A stretch of DNA of 64,000 bases from Myrica gale (taxonomy: Eukaryota; Streptophyta; Magnoliopsida; Fagales; Myricaceae): contig OZ005600.1 of the NCBI GenBank assembly GCA_963930655.1, positions 16,522,501-16,586,500 on the forward strand. Direction: 5' to 3'. Within the stretch, counting starts at the first letter, position 1; each line of letters opens with the position of its first letter. Below, piece by piece: positions 48,139 to 57,242 of this stretch. The translations under genes and the position numbers were made by a program. Under the pieces are notes generated by a model. The model was not told where the DNA came from. It saw only the letters and a program-made list of their open reading frames with translations, and searched no databases.

Positions 48139-48886
48139 TCTTCAGCCAGGGAAAGTGCAATTGCACGGTCTAGTTCTTCTAGAGCGATCATCCTGATAAC
48201 AACAAGAGAACTAATTGAAAACTTCCTCCTTACATGAACCGAGAAGTAAACACAAGAAAATTTCGGCACCATTCTGGGAATTGATTGAAATAAATCTTTC
48301 TAGAGTCCAAATGACCATGTCATTGTGTAGAAATTGGGAGACCTTCGATACCAATCCCTTGCATTGTTCACGAGGGACAGCTTCTCACCCAAGAAATAAT
48401 CATGTCATAGACGATTTACTAAACAAAAGAAGCGACAATGGATACAATATTCTATCTACAAGCTTTGGTCTGGTTACTGGTTTCCCCAATTATAATGACA
48501 ATCTAGACAATGTGGCAAAATCTCATCCACGTGACACAAACCATGATCTTCGCCCCAAAAAATCAATACAACAATAACAAACTTAATCACGAAAAGCACG
48601 TTTTCTTTAAATTGATAGATACCCCGGGAAGACAGAACAAACTCTAAACAATTTTACCGTGTATCCTTAAAGAACGATTTTCGTTTAATGGTGAAGTACG
48701 TATAATATCAAGCCGACATCTTCGACTAATTAATGACGGAGGATAATGAGGAGACGATAGTGTATTGTTTACCAAGGATCTAGAGGGTGCACGCCAAACC
48801 ATGTTTTCCTCACGAAGGAGCTGCGGGTGACGGCCACCAGCTCCTCGACTGGACCCACTCTTGAAAAGCTTACTCAGCCATTTCAT
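48139..48886 (-). pseudogene. DAR2: DA1-related (DAR2-like) first exons, captured fragment
   Basis: Exon 1 (48886-48773) starts MKWLSKLFKSGSSRG and reads on to REENMVWRAPSRSL before a GTAAAC donor, matching the start of plant DAR2. Exon 2 (48192 to about 48139) follows a cag acceptor. It begins in the frame expected for DDRSR, but the ubiquitin-interacting helix EELDRAIALSLAE lies in another frame, because a few codons have been lost with a frameshift. The LIM domain and peptidase part of DAR2 are absent. The upstream GA-repeat leader (48960-49060) may be the donor gene's 5' UTR. Beyond exon 2 the sequence passes into an NADP-isocitrate dehydrogenase intron, so two unrelated genes are fused head to tail. 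Confidence 0.8.
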
Positions 48887-49830
48887 AAAGCGAGACTTTC
48901 TCTCTGCGTACGAAGAAGCAAAGTCTCCTGATTATCACAAATAATTTCAAAACCAACCCCCATCCCCACCAAAACAAATATTCAATACTCGAGGGAGGGC
49001 GAGAGAGAGCGAGAGAGAGCGAGAGGGTTAGAGATAGAGTGAGAGAGAGAGAGCAGTGGTTTGCGGGAGGGAAGGCAAATGTTTCGGTCGAGGAGCACAC
49101 GGGAAAGGAAAATGAAACTCATCTTTGTTTTCTTTTCTTTTCCTTTATATTTTGTTTAATTTATTTTGATTTGTATAATGTTCTTTTAGTGTCAAATAAG
49201 AAAATAATTAAATAAAATTGGTGTTAAATTTTAAAATTTAAAAAGTACATATGCATTGCTTATGTAACAGTACATACTTATTGCTTATATAAATATGCAT
49301 ATATAACTATCCATTTTTTTAAAGTCTTGTTTTATTATATAATAAATTGAGCCACAATACATATATATGGGTACAATTATATACTTATACATCACATTGT
49401 AGTAAAAATAAAGTTGCAGGTACACTTATATAACATTGTTGTAACAATACAATATATATATTATACTATACATATACATGATATGTGCTAATTAACCTAA
49501 ATAATTTATATGTATGTACCTACCTAATGACTCAATCATAGCCTCTAAGACCATATATTAAGTTATGTACTTTAATTGCATAAGATAATCTCACAATATA
49601 TTATTGTTTGAAATTAAATAATGTCATAGTTAAATAGTATTATATTACTAATTATTCAAAATATATATCCAATTACCATAACAACCGCATGTATAATTTA
49701 AAATATATCATATAACAACTTCAATTTTCATAAAACTCCCTCTAAATCCTTCCTTTAAAATAAAAGTTTTTAAATACATGATAAAATAAAATTATATATT
49801 AAAAAGAATATAATAATATATAAAATAATT

Positions 49831-49967
49831 TTTTTTTTGATAAGTAAGTCAATCTTATTAAAGAGAAAAAAGAAAGAACAAAAGAAAGAAAAAAGTACAC
49901 AACAACGGTGTCAACATTACAAGAGATTATACTGAAAGCCCCCAACAACCCAACAACACAGAAGTTC
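49831..49967 (-). mobile_element. Short retroposon (137 bp) with 16-base target duplication
   Basis: A poly(T) start (minus-strand A-tail) and a perfect 16-base duplication AATATATAAAATAATT at 49815-49830 and 49968-49983 define a LINE-mobilised insertion. It is too short to classify: a 5'-truncated LINE tail or a short SINE. It interrupts the AT-rich block of CACTA element A. Confidence 0.75.
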
Positions 49968-49992
49968 AATATATAAAATAATTATTTACATT

Positions 49993-51350
49993 ATGGAAGT
50001 CAAGGCAGGCCTTGGTGTCAGTGTAGAACAATAAATACATCAAGGTGATGGAACTATTTGGGCTTCAAGAACATAACAGTCTAGAAAACAAGTAAGCATG
50101 AAACCCTTGCACTAGGGTTGTGCATAACCGGTGGCGGTGGCGGTTATGCCCTCCACCTCCACCGCCACCGCTATGGACGGTTGTCCAAAAATGGACACCG
50201 CCTCCGCCACCGTTTAGGGAAGAAACCGGCCCCTAACGGTGGCGGTTTTGACGGTTACCGCTACCTACACCAGAGATCACAAAAAATCGCACAAAAAGCC
50301 ACAAATCCAACACTCAACAGCAACCAAAAAGCCACAAATCCAACAAAAAGCCACAAATCCAACAAATCGCACAAAAAGCCAACAACAAATCGCAACAGCA
50401 ACTAAATCGCAACAAATCCACAAACCAATTGCAACCAATCCAACAGCAACACTCAATCGCAACCAAATCCAACAGCAACACTCAACATCAACCAAATCGC
50501 ACACAAATCCAACAGCAACCAAATCGCAAAAATCGCCACAAATCCAACAGCAAATCGCAAAAAAAATCCACAAACCAACCGCAGCAAAACTGGAGAGAGA
50601 GAGAGAGAGCTGTGGGGGGTGCGGCTGTCGGCTGATGGAGAGCTGCAGGGCTGAAGGAGAAAGAGAGGCTGAAAGAGAGGGCTGCGCGAAATGAGGGAGG
50701 GGGCGAGACCATGGAGGGAAAAAATAAACCCTAAGCTACTAAAGTAAAAACGAAGCCGTAGCGTCGTATATAAAAAAACCTGGTTTGGTGGTGAACCGCC
50801 CAGCGGAAGGCGGTTTCACCGCCACCGCCATTTTCACCGCTTTTTGGTGAACATGGCAACCGGCACCGACCCCGCTACTAAGCGGGTACCGGTGAACAGC
50901 CCTACCCTGTACAAAATCAAGCAAAGGAGCTGTTTGGCATGCTTCCTCTACTCCCCGATCCATCCACTTTTCCAAGATAGCTTCAGCAACAGCAGCAATC
51001 TGATGCTGTAACATTGCTGCACCCATAGGTCCTACCAAATTCAGCCTTGTTGCAGCAGAAATAACATTTCTCATTGTAATAAAAAAGTACGCTCTCTGAG
51101 AAGTTCCACCATCCAACCCAATAAGTCTACATATAAGCCCAAATATAGGAGCATGATGGAAAGAAACAATCCCATAACCCAGACAGGTATCTCTCATGGA
51201 TTTCAGAGAGGGGATTTCTGAAATGACCGCAACCGCCACCCTCATAAGCGCTGATCCTTGTGCAAGTGATGCCTTTCGACCAACTTCATTAGTTAGCATT
51301 GCATTTAATGTTTTGTCAAGTTTAGGCCAGGTCTCCAACTCAGGTGACCT
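49993..51350 (-). pseudogene. UREF: Inverted C-terminal part of a second UreF gene
   Basis: Minus strand from 51350 to 50905 encodes SPELETW...LDKTLNAMLTNEVG...LLDFVQG, matching residues 83 to about 230 of the intact UreF at 52515 with about ten amino-acid changes (for example LICR for LICG). After a hAT insertion (50113-50904), 50112-49993 continues with the last codons, the stop and the 3' UTR (tgaagcccaaatagttccatca is shared). One frame is disturbed at the end (ggtttcatgc for ggtgccatgc and a tta change). The matching N-terminal part lies on the other strand at 52230, so copy and inversion belong together. Confidence 0.9.
50113..50904 (-). mobile_element. Non-autonomous hAT-like element (792 bp) in the UreF pseudogene
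   Basis: The ends are TAGGGCTGTTCACCGG (minus strand, from 50904) and TAGGGTTGTGCATAACCGG (plus strand, from 50113), imperfect inverted repeats. The flanking octamers are CCTTGCAC (50105-50112) and CCCTGTAC (50905-50912). They agree at six of eight bases, and the first equals the sequence at the same place in the intact UreF. The interior has GC-rich GGCGGTG blocks, a CT-rich tract, and a low-complexity region built of caaatccaacagcaac-like units (50275-50580). A partial relative lies at 5228. Confidence 0.8.
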
Positions 51351-52229
51351 AATGGTGCGTTTTGATAGAGTAGAAATACCCACCTTTCAAAACTATTTGC
51401 CACGGTACCTACCAATGAAAAATGGCCCACTTAATCTCTGAACGCAGCCATTTGTGGTCGTTGCCTGTACTGTTCTTGTGGGTTGATACTTTGGCTTCTG
51501 TTCGTTCCTAACTTAAATTGTGGATGGCCCCACTGTTTTATGTCCAATTGTAATCGTCTAAGGGTGGGTTTGTGTGGTAAAATTTTTGGTATTGGGTTTA
51601 GTGAAAAAGTGAATAGAGAGGTAATATTTTATAGTTTTTGTAATTTTTTATATTTTTTTATGGAAGAGAGAGATTATATTGGAGTATTTTATTAGGAGAG
51701 AGATAAAATTTTGGGTAAAATTTTAGTGACAAACGCAGCCTAAATTTCGTTGGGAAGAGTCTGTGTCCTTTCAAGTCCATGCTAACTGTGTATGAATGAA
51801 GTTGCAAGGTGTTCTGGTACTGCATGTCGTTCTTGAAACTTGTGCTTAGCTTTCTAAGGAGGAGGAAATATTACAGAATCATAGCCAACTTCCAGGGGCT
51901 TTGATGGGTCAAGGAGGGAAGGATCTCTGTTTGGATTGTTATACCTAAAAGATGGTTCTTGCCATTATGGCTTTATACTGCCGTCAAATCTTTGGCTGCT
52001 TGCACTCTAGATGACCTTCGCCTAAACTAACTCTAACGCAAAGAACCATTTCGAAAGCTGATGAATAAGAATCTACCTACCTGAAAATCATTCTCTGAAA
52101 ACGTTCTTCTATGTTAGTAATTGTCATCATAACAGATCAAACTTATTATGCTTCATATGCTTTCTTCTTTCAACAAACCACTGTTTATTATTATTATTTG
52201 TCAATCTGCAGAGCACTTTCTTTCTTCAA
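51351..52229 (+). other. Spacer between the two UreF pieces, with leader intron of UreF
   Basis: It includes a MITE (51562-51740). The last 60 bases (cttctttcaacaaaccactgtt...tgtcaatctgcag, then agcactttctttcttcaa before the ATG) recur before the intact UreF at about 52450-52514, which marks the end of a 5'-UTR intron in both. The rest should be promoter, leader exon and intron of the broken copy; no exon could be fixed. Confidence 0.45.
51562..51740 (+). mobile_element. Tourist-like MITE, copy 4 (179 bp)
   Basis: Ends are GGGTGGGTTTG and AACGCAGCC, with TAA at 51559-51561 and 51741-51743. The body is shorter than the other copies, with small internal deletions. Confidence 0.85.
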
Positions 52230-52388
52230 ATGGAGGATGGAATGACAGTAAATCAAGAGAGTGAGAAACCTGCTTCTGTGGACCCACCTTTACAGTTGAG
52301 TTATTGGCAATTGCTTGATTCCATCCTCCCTACTGCTGATTTTGCTCACTCTTTCAGTCTCGAGGCAGCAATCCAAGCCCGCATAAGT
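52230..52388 (+). pseudogene. UREF: N-terminal part of the second UreF gene
   Basis: From the ATG at 52230, 53 codons match the start of the intact UreF (NQESEKPAS, WQLLDSILPT, FAHSF, LEAAIQ). The family motif LPTGGFAHSFG is altered to LPTADFAHSFS, a sign of relaxed selection. Similarity stops after the RIS codons (about residue 54 of UreF). The part from residue 83 on is found inverted at 51350-49993, so about 28 codons are missing at the break. The same acceptor-type sequence precedes the ATG as in the intact copy. Confidence 0.85.
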
Positions 52389-52514
52389 TTGTTGCCCTAT
52401 TTCACAAAAAGAAGAAAAATAGTAAGTTTAAGATGGTTTAAATGCTTTCTTCTTTCAACAAACTACTGTTTTTAATTATTATTTGTCAATCTCCAGAGCA
52501 CTTCGTTTCTTCCA

Positions 52515-53246
52515 ATGGATGATGGAACGGTAGTAAATCAAGAGAGTGAGAAACCTGCTTCTATGGACCCTCATTTACAGTGGAGTCACTGGCAATTGCT
52601 TGATTCCATCCTCCCTACCGGTGGTTTTGCTCACTCTTTCGGTCTTGAGGCTGCAATCCAAACCCGCATAATATCAGGTCCTGAGGATCTTCGAACTTTT
52701 GTGATCCATGTGTTGGAGAATACTGGAAGCCTACTCCTTCCTTTTGTTTATTCTGCATCTAGGTCACCTGACTTGGAGACCTGGCATAAACTTGACAAAA
52801 CATTAAATGCAATGCTAACTAATGAAGTTGGTCGAAAGGCATCACTTGCACAAGGATCAGCGCTCATGAGGGTGGCTGCTGCGGTCTTTTCAGAAATCCC
52901 CTCTCTGAAATCCATGAGAGATACCTGTCTGGGTTCTGGGATTGTTTCTTTCCATCATGCTCCTATATTTGGGCTTATATGTGGACTTATTGGGCTGGAT
53001 GGTGGAACTTCTCTGAGAGCTTACTTGTTTATTACAATGAGAGATGTTATTTCTGCTGCAACGAGGCTGAATTTGGTAGGACCTATGGGTGCAGCAATGT
53101 TGCAGCATCAGATTGCTGGTGTTGCCGAAGCTATCTTGGAAAAGTGGATGGATCGGGGAGTAGAGGAAGCATGCCAAACAGCTCCTTTGCTTGATACTGT
53201 GCAAGGGTGCCATGCTTACTTGTTTTCTAGATTGTTCTGTTCTTGA
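52515..53246 (+). CDS. UREF: Urease accessory protein UreF, 243 aa
   Basis: UreF is the cytosolic accessory protein that, with UreD and UreG, delivers nickel to apo-urease and helps control the GTPase UreG. The single-exon frame from 52515 shows the family motif LPTGGFAHSFGLE (33-45), the core LETWHKLDKTLNAMLTNEV (about 87-105), GSALMR, FHHAPIFGLICGLIGLD (about 149-165), AATRLNLVGPMGAAMLQH (about 183-200) and the conserved plant end GCHAYLFSRLFCS (231-243). The length agrees with other plant UreF proteins (about 240). A cag acceptor about 16 bases before the ATG indicates a 5'-UTR intron. The broken duplicate lies directly upstream. As the only intact copy here, this is likely the working gene, though its promoter must lie in or beyond the rearranged region. 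Confidence 0.95.
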   Translation: MDDGTVVNQESEKPASMDPHLQWSHWQLLDSILPTGGFAHSFGLEAAIQTRIISGPEDLRTFVIHVLENTGSLLLPFVYSASRSPDLETWHKLDKTLNAMLTNEVGRKASLAQGSALMRVAAAVFSEIPSLKSMRDTCLGSGIVSFHHAPIFGLICGLIGLDGGTSLRAYLFITMRDVISAATRLNLVGPMGAAMLQHQIAGVAEAILEKWMDRGVEEACQTAPLLDTVQGCHAYLFSRLFCS

Positions 53247-54768
53247 AGCCCAAATAGTTCCATCAGCTTGCTGTATTTGTTGCTCTACACTGACACCAGG
53301 GCCTGCCTTGACTTCCATTTATTCTTTAGCCTGGAATTTAGGTGACTGGGGAAAGTACCTTTAATTGATCTTTTCTCTTGTTTTTAGACATGGAAAGATC
53401 AAGTACTTGTGTTGGTTGTTTCGCAGAGAACAGATTTTGGTGGAGGAAGAATATGATGTATGAGTTTTGAAAGACTAAAGTGTGGTATTTAAAGAGAAAA
53501 CTAAAATATTTCGCAATTCTTCAAAGGGATAAGGTTTTTTAGACTGACTTGGTATAACAAAGCTTGTGCTTTTTTCTTTTAAGTTTTGAAGTCAAATCTT
53601 TTAAGCGCATTAGGACTCGACAAAAAAGAATTCCCAAAATTAAATATTGAATAAGAAAGAAAAGACTTATATTGAGTGGAGTTTAAATCCACTAGAATGA
53701 ACATCTACCTTCTCAATTTTTTAAAATTTAAACTTAAAGATTCTATCTTTATCCTTTCACTTTTAAATTCAAACAATTTATATCTTAACTTTTAAATTCA
53801 AATATGGGTTTAAAGATAAGCTAAGTTAGGTTTTTCTTAGTTTTTAATAGGGTATACCAAAATTGGGCTTTTTTCTTTTGAGGTCATAAAAGTCTTTTGA
53901 GGTTTTGAGAGTAAGAAAGAAAATACTCCTTTAAATGCAAATATAAACTTTCATCTCTATCTCTTCACTTTTAAATTCAAACATAACAATAGATTTAACT
54001 TTTAAATTTGAAAGTACGTTTCAACCTTTATCTTTTAAAATTTTAAAATAAAAAATAATTTTAGGCTTTTCTCTTCACATTTTAAACCTAAAAATACTCA
54101 TTTCACACATTTTAAGTACAAAATAATAGGGATTAATAAAATTTAAAATTTATTACTAACAAATAAAGTAAAAGACATAAATACCCCTACTATTCAGGGT
54201 GGAAATGTCTTATCACTCCAAACAGACCTACTCGGTTTTAAGCTTGAGAGAGGGTGTATTTTCCATGCAAGACAAATACATTTAAAATACAAGATTTCAT
54301 CGTCCCTCGTAGTTATCACATTTAGCACATTTTAAAGTGATGACAGACTGATATCACAAAGTCTTATTAGTGGAGGGTATACGAAATGTATGTGATAGAA
54401 CAATACCCAAAGAATTTTGGAAAATTTATTTACATTCTTTTATCATCTAGAGAAAAAAAAGGATAGAAAGGAGAATATAGTCTTTCTTCTAAGTCTGTCA
54501 AATATTTGAGTTTTTCCTTTTGGTCTCTTCTTTAGTATTTTATCTTCTTATTTTTCTTCTTCGAATGATGTGAGTTGTACCATCCGAATTTTACTGGCCC
54601 GTTAGGTGGGTTTACTCTGGCGAGCCTGCCGAGTTGAGTCTCACTTTGTTTTAAAAAAAATGATGTGAGTTATTTACATGTTTAATTAAGTTTTATTAAA
54701 AGTACTGCAATTGAATGTCATGTTTTAAAATGTCAGAATCTTCACACGATAAGATATTGATATAATGA

Positions 54769-54806
54769 TATTATTACTATTATTATTATTATTATTATTA
54801 TTATTA
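54769..54806 (+). repeat. (TTA)n microsatellite
   Basis: About twelve near-perfect trinucleotide units. Confidence 0.85.
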
Positions 54807-54859
54807 AAGAAAATAAGTAATAATCAATAGTAAACTGTGTTTGTATAAAAATAAGGGAA

Positions 54860-55240
54860 ATTGAAAATTTAGTCACTAGGTTTATATTACGCTGACAATT
54901 TAGTCACTGAGTTTCATTTTTGACAATATGGTCACTGAGAATATATAGTTGTGACGATCTGGTCTTTTCGTCAAATCTCTGTTAATTTTTAACGGAATAA
55001 AATTGTAGCGTAGTGGTCGACCGCTTCATTTAAATTTTTAGCCGGGATAGCGGTCAACCGGTTTGTTTACCGTTGCGGCAAAGGTAACTTGTAGCGGACG
55101 ACCGCTAGACAGAGGTTTGACGGAAAGACCATATTGTCACAACTATGTATTCTCAGTGACCATATTGTCAAAAAATAAACCTAATGACTAAATCGTCAGT
55201 GTGATATAAACATAGCGATTAAATTGTCAAATTCTCTAAA
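54860..55240. mobile_element. Foldback MITE with long inverted repeats
   Basis: The left arm (aatttagtcactaggttt...gacaatatggtcactgagaa) pairs with the right arm (ttctcagtgaccatattgtc...aacatagcgattaaattgtc) over more than 100 bases around a GC-richer centre (gcggtcaaccgg...gcggacgaccgc). No clear target duplication was found. The long arms suggest a Mutator-like foldback element. Confidence 0.65.
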
Positions 55241-57242
55241 AATTATATAAAAACATTTTGGAGCAGTTTATATATTTGGGAGAGTACTTAAATTTTGGTC
55301 ACCGAAAAAATCCACGTAAACTTTTGAGAGCATAAGATATACTCCAAATTAGATACTATAAAAAAAAGACGCAAAAACTGGAGTCTTTATTCGGGATTAT
55401 TTGTAAGACGTCTGCCAAAATCGAAAAATTAATATAATTTTCAAAAAAAGCAGCTGAAACTTTTTTTTTATTTATTTTTTATTTTAAGATGAAAACAAAC
55501 ACAGCCTTAAATCTTCTAAGGCAATTTGCTTACCGGTTCACCCAAAAATCGTAACTACCAAAACCAATTATGGGGACAAAATTGTTATTTTGCACACTAA
55601 AAAATCATTTCAGTCCAAATTAACCAAAAATTTTAAGAGATCGTGCAAAATGTTTGAAATTAATAATTGATAAGTATAATGTGACAAAAATAAGAGAGAT
55701 TTGGATGCGTCTGCAAAACACACACTATCATAAAAAATTTCACTATTCCAAAATTTTAGTTTGCAAAGACAAATAACTCAAATTTTTATCAAATAAAATA
55801 ACTTTAAAATAATCTATCTCCCTCTTCAAATCATTTATTTTCACTACAATAAATATAAAAAATTCATTAAAATCACATATTTCTTCACCTTTTCATTATC
55901 TCTCATAAAATTATACTTCTCTATTCTCACTTTTATACAAATTCTTATAAAATTCTACTATATTCGCTACTTTTCACAAAATGTTGGGCAACCAAAACTT
56001 TTGGTATAATATAATAATTATAAAATATTCTTTCACTCCGAGTCAAATAATCTATTTTTAATAAATATAAAAGATTAATTCACGTATCTCTCTTCACTTT
56101 TTAACCAACTCAATATTTTAATAGTCATCCAGCACAACATTAAAGGGTACGGGCGTGGTTACATGCTGCAGTTCATCGTAGCTTCAATGGTCGGTCACGT
56201 CTATTCTGAGGCTCTCTGGAGTCTGGACCCTCTCTCAGCATGCCAAATACATGAAAACAAGGTACTTGCTGATACGTTTGTTGCCCCAGGCCTGGTTATG
56301 TTCGTGTTGAGTAAAAATGTAGGATTTTAGAGAAGTTGTGAATTTTTATGTTGAATAGTGTTTTATTGGTGTTTGTGTAAAGTGTAAAGAGAAATGATTT
56401 GATGTAATTGTTTAATAAAAAAATATTAGAGTTATGTGAAAAAGTATAGAGAGAGAAAATTTATGTTGAATAAAAAATTAAAAAATTGTTGGAGATTGTG
56501 TAAAATGTATTGGTGTTTGTGTTTGAATTCTAAACATGTTCGGTGGTAGATTTGTGAATATAGTTAGAATCCTGAAAAAGTATGAAAACGAACATTACCG
56601 GTCCCACTTGACAGAATCCAAAAAGTAAAAAAAATAAAAAATTGTACTCATTTTACGTGTCCAAAAAATTTTCAATTTCTAGATAATAGAAGGGGATTGA
56701 GTTTTATGCAGACTACGAAAATCTAGATAAGAAATTTGAAACTTTGTTTGGTTGCAAAAACTGAAAGAGTCAAAGCTTCTCTCTCTTTTTTTTTTTCAAT
56801 TGATTATATTTCTTTTCTAAGCACCATTTAATTATCCTTTTATCAGTATAATTTTTTTAATCATTTTGAAGATAACATTGTGATTAGATCAACTCGATTT
56901 CCAATAATTTTTAAAATTATTCCAAATGCTATATATTTATTAGGATGTGATGGGTGCATGCATGAACGGTGGAGTCAGTGGCTGTCCAGCGTAGCAATCC
57001 CCATATGGCTTGCAGAATCGGGGGAGGTTCCCCGACCACCCCAGAGAGCCGCCTGGGTGGAATTCCTCCTCCACCTCGGGTCCACGAGGGTGGCCTGGGG
57101 TTGTGGAGATTACACTAACTACAGAGTGTTTAATATCTTTTCCTGGTTCTCTCTTTACTCAACTTTATGCTTTTGTTTCTTGTTTTTTTTTCTCTCCAAA
57201 TTTTCAAGATGGAGTTTGTTTAGCCGGATCTGGGAACGTTTT

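Larger units (their letters stand above)
46096..49992 (-). mobile_element. CACTA-type element A carrying host gene fragments
   Basis: The left end is CACTACAAAAAAACG (46096), preceded by TTG, with subterminal repeats of the gctgcta / gcggtt kind to about 46310. 46290-46590 matches, inverted, 60410-60760 of element B. 49540-49830 and 49984-49992 match, inverted, the AT-rich block 57680-58100 of element B. Between these shared blocks lie DAR2-like and NADP-isocitrate dehydrogenase exons with introns, and an unidentified stretch (46600-47150). The opposite CACTA terminus (the counterpart of 57243-57680) is missing, and the element abuts the inverted UreF piece at 49993. No transposase is visible, so it would need a helper element. 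Confidence 0.7.
53247..57242. other. AT-rich intergenic DNA downstream of UreF
   Basis: The first 100 bases are the UreF 3' UTR. 53580-54130 is built of loosely repeated ttttaaattcaaa strings. 55690-56120 contains two decayed relatives of the Tourist-like MITE. 56310-56540 and 43050-43160 share another repeat (gtgttggtgtttgtgtagaaa-like). 56940-57240 is GC-richer; the 125-codon frame there has no family pattern. Confidence 0.35.

Noticed and set aside
48215-48577. 120-codon plus-strand frame
   Set aside because: It lies antisense within the intron of the captured DAR2-like fragment and has no family pattern.
50239-50694. 151-codon frame rich in Asn, Gln, Lys and Thr
   Set aside because: It is a translation of the caaatccaacag-type low-complexity repeat inside the hAT-like element.
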